From contig NC_092566.1 in the NCBI RefSeq assembly GCF_037975245.1, forward strand, positions 12,326,001 to 12,390,000: a DNA stretch of 64,000 nt, read 5' to 3'. Source of the stretch: Apostichopus japonicus (taxonomy: Eukaryota > Echinodermata > Holothuroidea > Aspidochirotida > Stichopodidae). Shown piece by piece: positions 58,969-64,000 of this stretch; position 1 is the stretch's first letter, and every line of letters begins with the position of its first letter. The position numbers were made by a program, and so were the translations under genes. The notes under the pieces were generated by a model that had not been told where the DNA came from, ran no database searches, and saw only the letters and a program-made list of their open reading frames with translations.

Positions 58969-61200
58969 TTAAGGTTGCAGAGGAGTCCACTTATGGACAA
59001 AGTTAGATTGGAATATGCCCACGAAACTTCAAAGAATCAACTTGAAAGAAGCTAATACAGGTCACTGGAGGTCAACCTGAGGTCAAAGGTCACCCAAATG
59101 CAGTTCGACTATTGTATTACAATAGCGTAACTCCCAACCTTGATGGACATTTGGGTCTCAAGTTATTGCAAAAATACTTGTTTTTGACCCCTAATTGACC
59201 TTTGTTGACCTTGGATCACATGACTGTTATGTTTTAAAACGATCCCTTACCCCATTCACAACTAGTCCCAAAATATCAACCATGTCGGATCCCTGTCAGT
59301 GGTAGTTTCACAAGCTATTGAGAAAAAAAAACACATTTTGACCCATAATTGACCTTTGGTGACCTTAGATCACATCACTGTTATTTTGGAAAATGTGCCC
59401 CTACTTCATTCACAATTTGTCCTAATATATCAGCCATGTCAGACTTCGTGACTAGAAGTTGTTGCAAAAATTAGCATAAGTTGGCAGTTTTTTGCACATA
59501 ATCAACCTTGAATGACCTAATGGTTTTTATCAAAATGTTCCCCTTGATGATGTGCACTCTGTCCTAAAATCCCAACCTTGATGGACATTTGGTTCTCAAG
59601 TTATTGCAAACATACTAGTTTTTGACCCCTAATTGACCTTTGTTGACCTTGGATCATATTACCGTTATGTTTTGAAACAATCCCTAACCCCATTCACAAC
59701 TAGTCCCAAAATATCAACCATGTCGGACCCTGTCAGTGGTAGTTTCACAAGCTATTGAGAAAAAAAAACACATTTTGACCCATAAATGACCTTTGGTGAC
59801 CTTGGATCACATCACTGTTATTTTGGAAAATGTGCCCCTACTTCATTCACAACTTGTCCTAATATACCAGCCAAGTCAGACTTCGTGACTAGAAGTTGTT
59901 GCAAAAATTAGCATAAGTTGGCAGTTTTTTGCACATAATCAAACTTGAATGAGCTAATGGTTTTTATCAAAAAAGTTCCCCTTGATGATGTGCACTCTGT
60001 ACTAAAATCCCAACCTTGATGGACATTTGGTTCTCAAGTTATTGCAAAAATACTAGTTTTTGACCCCTAATTGACCTATGTTGACCTTGGATCATATTAC
60101 CGTTATGTTTTGAAAAAATCCCTTACCCCATTCACAACTAGTCCCAAAATATCAACCATATCGGACCCTGTCAGTGGTAGTTTCACAAGTAATTGAGGAA
60201 AAAAAACACATTTTGACCCATAAATGACCTTTGGTGACCTTGGATCACATCACGGTTATTTTGGAAAATGTGCCCCTACTTCATTCACAACTTGTCCTAA
60301 TATACCAGCCAAGTCAGACTTCTTGACTAAAAGTTGTTGCAAAAATTAGCGTTAGCTGGCAGTTTTTTGCACATAATCAAACTTGAATGACCTTGGATGA
60401 CCTGATGGTTTTTATTAAAAATGTTTCTCTTTATGAGGTGCACTCTGTCCTAAAATTTGTTTGGCCTACAATGTACACACATAATGTTATTGCTAGAAAT
60501 GTATCAAAACCAACCTTTAGCCCCTCATAACTTGAGAACTGGGTGTCCGATTGAAGCGGGAGTTGGTTTCCTATATATAGCACAAAGAGCTCTATCATAA
60601 ATCAACATATTGACTAACTTTTCTTTGTTCTGTTTTGTTTCACCCCGTATCTCCTAAAATGAGCATATTTTTCAAGATTTGACCTTTTGACCTCGCGGTC
60701 AGATGTAGTGTGACACGCTGATTCCAAAAAGCAACATGACAAGTCTGTGCGACCATCCTAACTGTACTTATTAAAAACAAAACATTGACCTCTGATAACT
60801 TCGCACACGAAGGTCGCACTTCGGGTCAACTATGGACCATTTTGATCGGAAGGTACCTTTGAGATCAGATTATGGCCAGGAAACTTCAAATAACCCAAAA
60901 AACTGATAAAGGTCACCGGACGTCAACCTGAGGTCAAAGGTCACCTAGATGCGGGTCGATTCCGTGATTACAATAGCGTAACTCCCAACCTTCACAGACA
61001 TTTGGTTCTCAAGTTATTGCAAATATACTAGTTTTTGACCCCTGATTGACCTTTGTTGACCTTGGATCAAATGAGCGTTATGCTTTTAAATGATCCCTTA
61101 CCCCATTCACAACTGGTCCCAAAATATCAACCATGTGGGATCCTGTCAAAGGGAGTTATTGCTTGTTTTAATATTTTGGTTTTTGGCCTCTAACTGACCT
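58969..61200 (+). repeat. 438 bp tandem repeat with TGACC-rich units
   Basis: Units beginning CCCAACCTTGATGGACATTT start at 59133, 59571 and 60009, a constant 438 bp period, with a further partial unit at about 60983. Each unit contains two related halves (TTGACCTTTGTTGACCTTGG and ATGACCTTTGGTGACCTTGG). A header, AACTTCGCACA-GAAGGT-GCA, precedes the first unit (58969) and recurs before the fourth (60797), giving a higher-order repeat. Units are highly alike. Similar TTTGACCTTTGACC-type repeats are widespread in marine invertebrates. No ORF is maintained. The dense TGACCT sites resemble nuclear-receptor half-sites, which may be incidental. Confidence 0.85.
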
Positions 61201-61397
61201 TTGGTGACCTTCACAGGCACCACAAAAAATAGGACACATCTACTCAATGTGGTACTCATATACACCAAATATTAGATTGGTCCAAGCTTTCCTACTTGAG
61301 ATACCATGTTCACAAGCCAGGCGTCACTAAAAGAATGAAATACAGTCGGCATACTCTGGCCATGAGAATTTCACATTGTACACTGTTTGTGCATGGT

Positions 61398-62330
61398 ACG
61401 CTGAAGGTGAGGAAGTGAAGTGCAAAACCTTTTGTGTCATCAGTGATTACATGTCACCTGACAAGCTCTTGGCCTTGCACTTCAATAAAGCTATGATTGA
61501 AAGGTCCAACAATTTATCCAAATCTGGATGAGGTTCACTTTTGGTGCGATGGCTGTGCTAGTCAATTTAAATCAAAATATTGCTTTAACTTCCTTGCCAC
61601 CCAGTACCCATGTGACATTTGTATATTGGAGTTATTTCGAATCTCACCATGGGAATGGCCCAGTAGATGGGGTGGGGGGAAAGATAAAATCAAGTGTGTA
61701 CAGTGATGTCAAAGCAGGTAAAACTGTCATCACTAGTGCCAAGCAGTTTGCAGAATATGCCAACATAGAGTGAATGCAACAGATACATTCTATGTAGCTG
61801 CATATGGCATAACCATGCCTTCTATGCCAGACAAGGTACCAGGTACCAAAGTACCAGGTACACGCAAGGTCAATTTTCTTGACCGTACATGCAGTAATGG
61901 TAAGAGCAAACTGACTTTCTTCCTACAGAGTCAGTTTTGTGAACCAGTTGAAGAGATGCTCAGGTAGCAGTTGTATGACTTTAATGGTGGGGATGAAAGT
62001 CAGGTAGTCGTGAGCCATGATCAGGAACCAGATCCTAATCTGAATAAAGTGGAAAACAGTGGTCAGGTTGAGGAGAATGGGGATCAAGATCAAATTGGTA
62101 GTCAGCTGGTTAACAATGATCAGTTACCATGGAAAGTGGGGGAGTGAGTGATAGTTGAATATGATGGTCAGTTGTATCCAGGAGAGGTGGAAAACATAAT
62201 TGTCAGTAGTCAGGGAAGTATTGGAAGTTGCCAGAGGCAAAAGACCTACATGGTATTCAAGGGATATGGTGAAAGGAAAGATAGCCCTTGTTCTTCCTGT
62301 ATGCTGAACCAGAGACCATTATTTGTGTAA
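61398..62330 (+). pseudogene. Broken gene of an uncharacterised family (CDG-ASQFK / HGNGPVDG motifs)
   Basis: In three frames the sequence encodes CAWYAEGEEVKCKTFCVISD, then IYPNLDEVHFWCDGCASQFK, then YWSYFESHHGNGPVDGVGGK and SAKQFAEYANIE; later VIVEYDGQLYPGEVENIIV. Frameshifts near 61497 and 61600 and stops at 61771, 61965 and 62146 break it. These landmarks (S/CDG-x-SQFK, then HG-x-G-x-VDG-x-GG, then a C-terminal V-YDG-x-YPGEV module) belong to a large family of uncharacterised invertebrate proteins. The spaced Asp residues and short-interval glycine motif suggest an RNase H-like or transposase fold, which is my inference. The N-terminal part is not seen, being replaced by the 438 bp repeats. 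Confidence 0.55.
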
Positions 62331-63370
62331 TGAATTGTAAGCATTCATATCAATTCCTTGCACATTGGTGAGCTTTTTGTTGATTTCCAAATACAACAAA
62401 TAGTTTGACATGTTAATGTTCCAATTTATATTGAATTGCATTGATGCATGTTGTGTACAGTAGTTCATTTTTTCTTGTCAATGACAATTTAATGAGTTAA
62501 CGTCATGATGGGGGAAGAAGTTTTTAACTCGTTCATATGCTGTTTGGATCGGAATCTAAGCAGATTTTTGTTAATGAATATGTGAATTGTCAATTTGAAT
62601 TAAAATGGTGACTTTGTTTCCCTGGATAAAGTATAAATGTTGAATTTGTACAGTAAATTAGTGTTCAGTTTCCAAATTTAAAAATTATATATTGTCCCAC
62701 ACTGCTGTATTCACCTACAATAGAAAGGTGGAAAATAGATTTAGTATTTGTGTTGTGTTTAAAATTCCTCATTTCGAGGAAATGGTGGATGGAGGCATGG
62801 GCGGGATTACAGGGGGTCAAGAGGGGGCATTTGCCCCCCCCACTTTTTCCCAGACCTTACTGTAGTACACTTTTTTGTCGTTTTTGCAGTCAAATATGCA
62901 CAACCCTAATCGAAATTATTCCCCCACAACAGCGAATCTTGGTCGAATTTGTGTTTAACATCGTAACATGTAGCATGCAGAATAACTGGAGCTGGAGCTA
63001 ACGCATGGTTCGCAGCACAGGTTACGAATCCTGGAGCTAACACACTAGCGATTCAATTCTGCATGTGATGAATCCGCGGCATGTGCTTCAGTGCTAGCTT
63101 TAGGAATTGATTTTAAATGTTGCTGCTCTTCTGAATGTGTTGAATAACTAAATCTAGAGAAACGATTTACGAAAGCCAGATTTGCATATTGGGTATATCA
63201 ATAATTAAATTCAATAAACTGACACATGACACCCCCCCCCTCTCATTCAATAATATGCAATGGCAATGCCAATGTAATTTCTTTACTGCTCGAAATCCTA
63301 GAATGATGCATGCAAATCGAATAATGTAAATTACAAATTGGCACTAACACAGTAACACATTAAATCCATT
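62331..63370. other. Stretch without a recognisable gene
   Basis: AT-rich, with a C-rich element edge at 62800-62850 (GGGGTCAAGAGGGGGCATTT then CCCCCCCCAC). No exon or RNA gene is supported. Confidence 0.4.
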
Positions 63371-63956
63371 GATTTACTTCGTTCCCCACTTGCCTGTCTC
63401 CCCACAACCTAAGCACCGCATTCTACCGTGTCTAGTATGCCCTGGTAATCTTTTAACGCTGTACACCCTCACTGACCCTAGTGACCTCCTTCATTTTTCT
63501 ACCACCAAAGTGTCTCATAGTGTTTTCGGATTAGGAAAAATTTTTCACTGAAATTCGCCCGGATACCTTGGATTATTATACCTAGAAGTTTCCTATCAGG
63601 AGTTCTAGACTTCCAACATCTTTTCCAGCCTGATAAGTATCCTTTTCTTGTAGGGAAGGGTGTATTTAGGGGCTGTTGTTAATGTACACTCTCGCCCATG
63701 CGTTCGTTTTTTTAGTGTAACGTTGTTTTCACAGGTAGTAGTTCTGCGAGACTACTTCGTTCGTTTTGCCTTTTTCCGCCTTGTTTACGCGGATAGGCAT
63801 GTGTTTTCTTATGTACATGTTTTTCAGCTTTCATACTTCTCATAAGATGTTTTGCTTGTTTCATGTACTTTCGTTACTTTTTATGCTTTTAGTGTGGGTT
63901 TTCACTTTTGTAGCGTAGGTTGTGGGGAGACAGGTAAGTGGGTCACTCGTAAATAT
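63371..63956 (+). mobile_element. Compact DIRS-related element with both inverted ends
   Basis: The left end, GATTTACTTCGTTCCCCACT then TGCCTGTCTCCCCACAACCT, and the inverse of the right end, ATTTACGAGTGACCCACTTA then CCTGTCTCCCCACAACCTAC, form inverted termini of about 40 bp. The first ~400 bp follow the 5' leader of the DIRS element at 52028 (shared GATAAGTATCCTTTT and GGTAGTAGTTCTGCGAGACT-like phrases). There is no gag or RT. At under 0.6 kb this looks like a non-autonomous derivative, or a leader-plus-right-end deletion, of the same family. Confidence 0.65.
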
Positions 63957-64000
63957 ATAAACCAGTAAGTTTTATAATTTATCTAGGATTTCTTTGTTAT

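Noticed and set aside
59131-60450. CRISPR-like array
   Set aside because: The 438 bp units are contiguous tandem repeats with no unique spacers, in eukaryotic DNA.

Overview
The window is AT-rich, repeat-saturated animal nuclear DNA. Intron-style splice sites, DIRS, hAT, MULE, Harbinger, LINE and Gypsy sequences, (TA)n and (CATA)n microsatellites and the lack of any operon-like coding all point to a metazoan. The mix of transposons fits a marine invertebrate, possibly an echinoderm or other invertebrate deuterostome; that is inference and no single sequence settles it. I found no intact host gene. Every recognisable coding stretch is a transposon ORF or a broken gene fragment.

Layout. 1-3490: no gene; two perfect hairpins. 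3491-9718: two ~630 bp inverted arms enclosing a broken, exon-structured gene of the SAMD3-like family. 9932-11341: hAT element; 11497-12185: another MITE. 12530-15660: degenerate ~240 bp tandem repeat holding a deleted Harbinger element with TTA target duplications. 16592-22199: a decayed MULE-type transposase gene with several exons still visible, whose introns hold a LINE fragment and minisatellites and whose last exon is split by a hAT element with an exact 8 bp duplication. 24431-25167: T-rich inverted-repeat element. 25867-26100: LINE tail. 28385-29290: Gypsy pol fragment on the minus strand. 29731-35655: ~360 bp repeat array bordered by inverted (TA)n/tRNA-like modules, containing a SET-domain exon remnant and a 3.2 kb hAT-like insertion.

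40401-41324: MULE-like element with an exact 9 bp target duplication whose interior is a 12 bp GGTACC satellite. 41479-43889: the most striking structure, two copies of one MITE with 1.7 kb between them, where the outer flanks form one 8 bp duplication and the inner flanks form another. This is the footprint expected if the whole block moved as a composite transposon. 44080-44633: hAT MITE with exact 8 bp duplication. 50542-51186: near-identical 324 bp tandem duplication. 52028-56160: DIRS-like retrotransposon (gag, RT/RNase H) cut off inside RNase H. 56160-57503: hAT-related sequence. 58969-61200: 438 bp tandem repeats. 61398-62330: broken gene of an uncharacterised, probably transposon-linked family. 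63371-63956: a compact relative of the DIRS element with both inverted ends in 0.6 kb.

The sequences do not form a pathway; they record nested insertions. Several insertions can be dated relative to each other because the empty target site survives in a neighbouring repeat copy (Harbinger at 14054; hAT at 31539) or in the interrupted reading frame (hAT at 20114).
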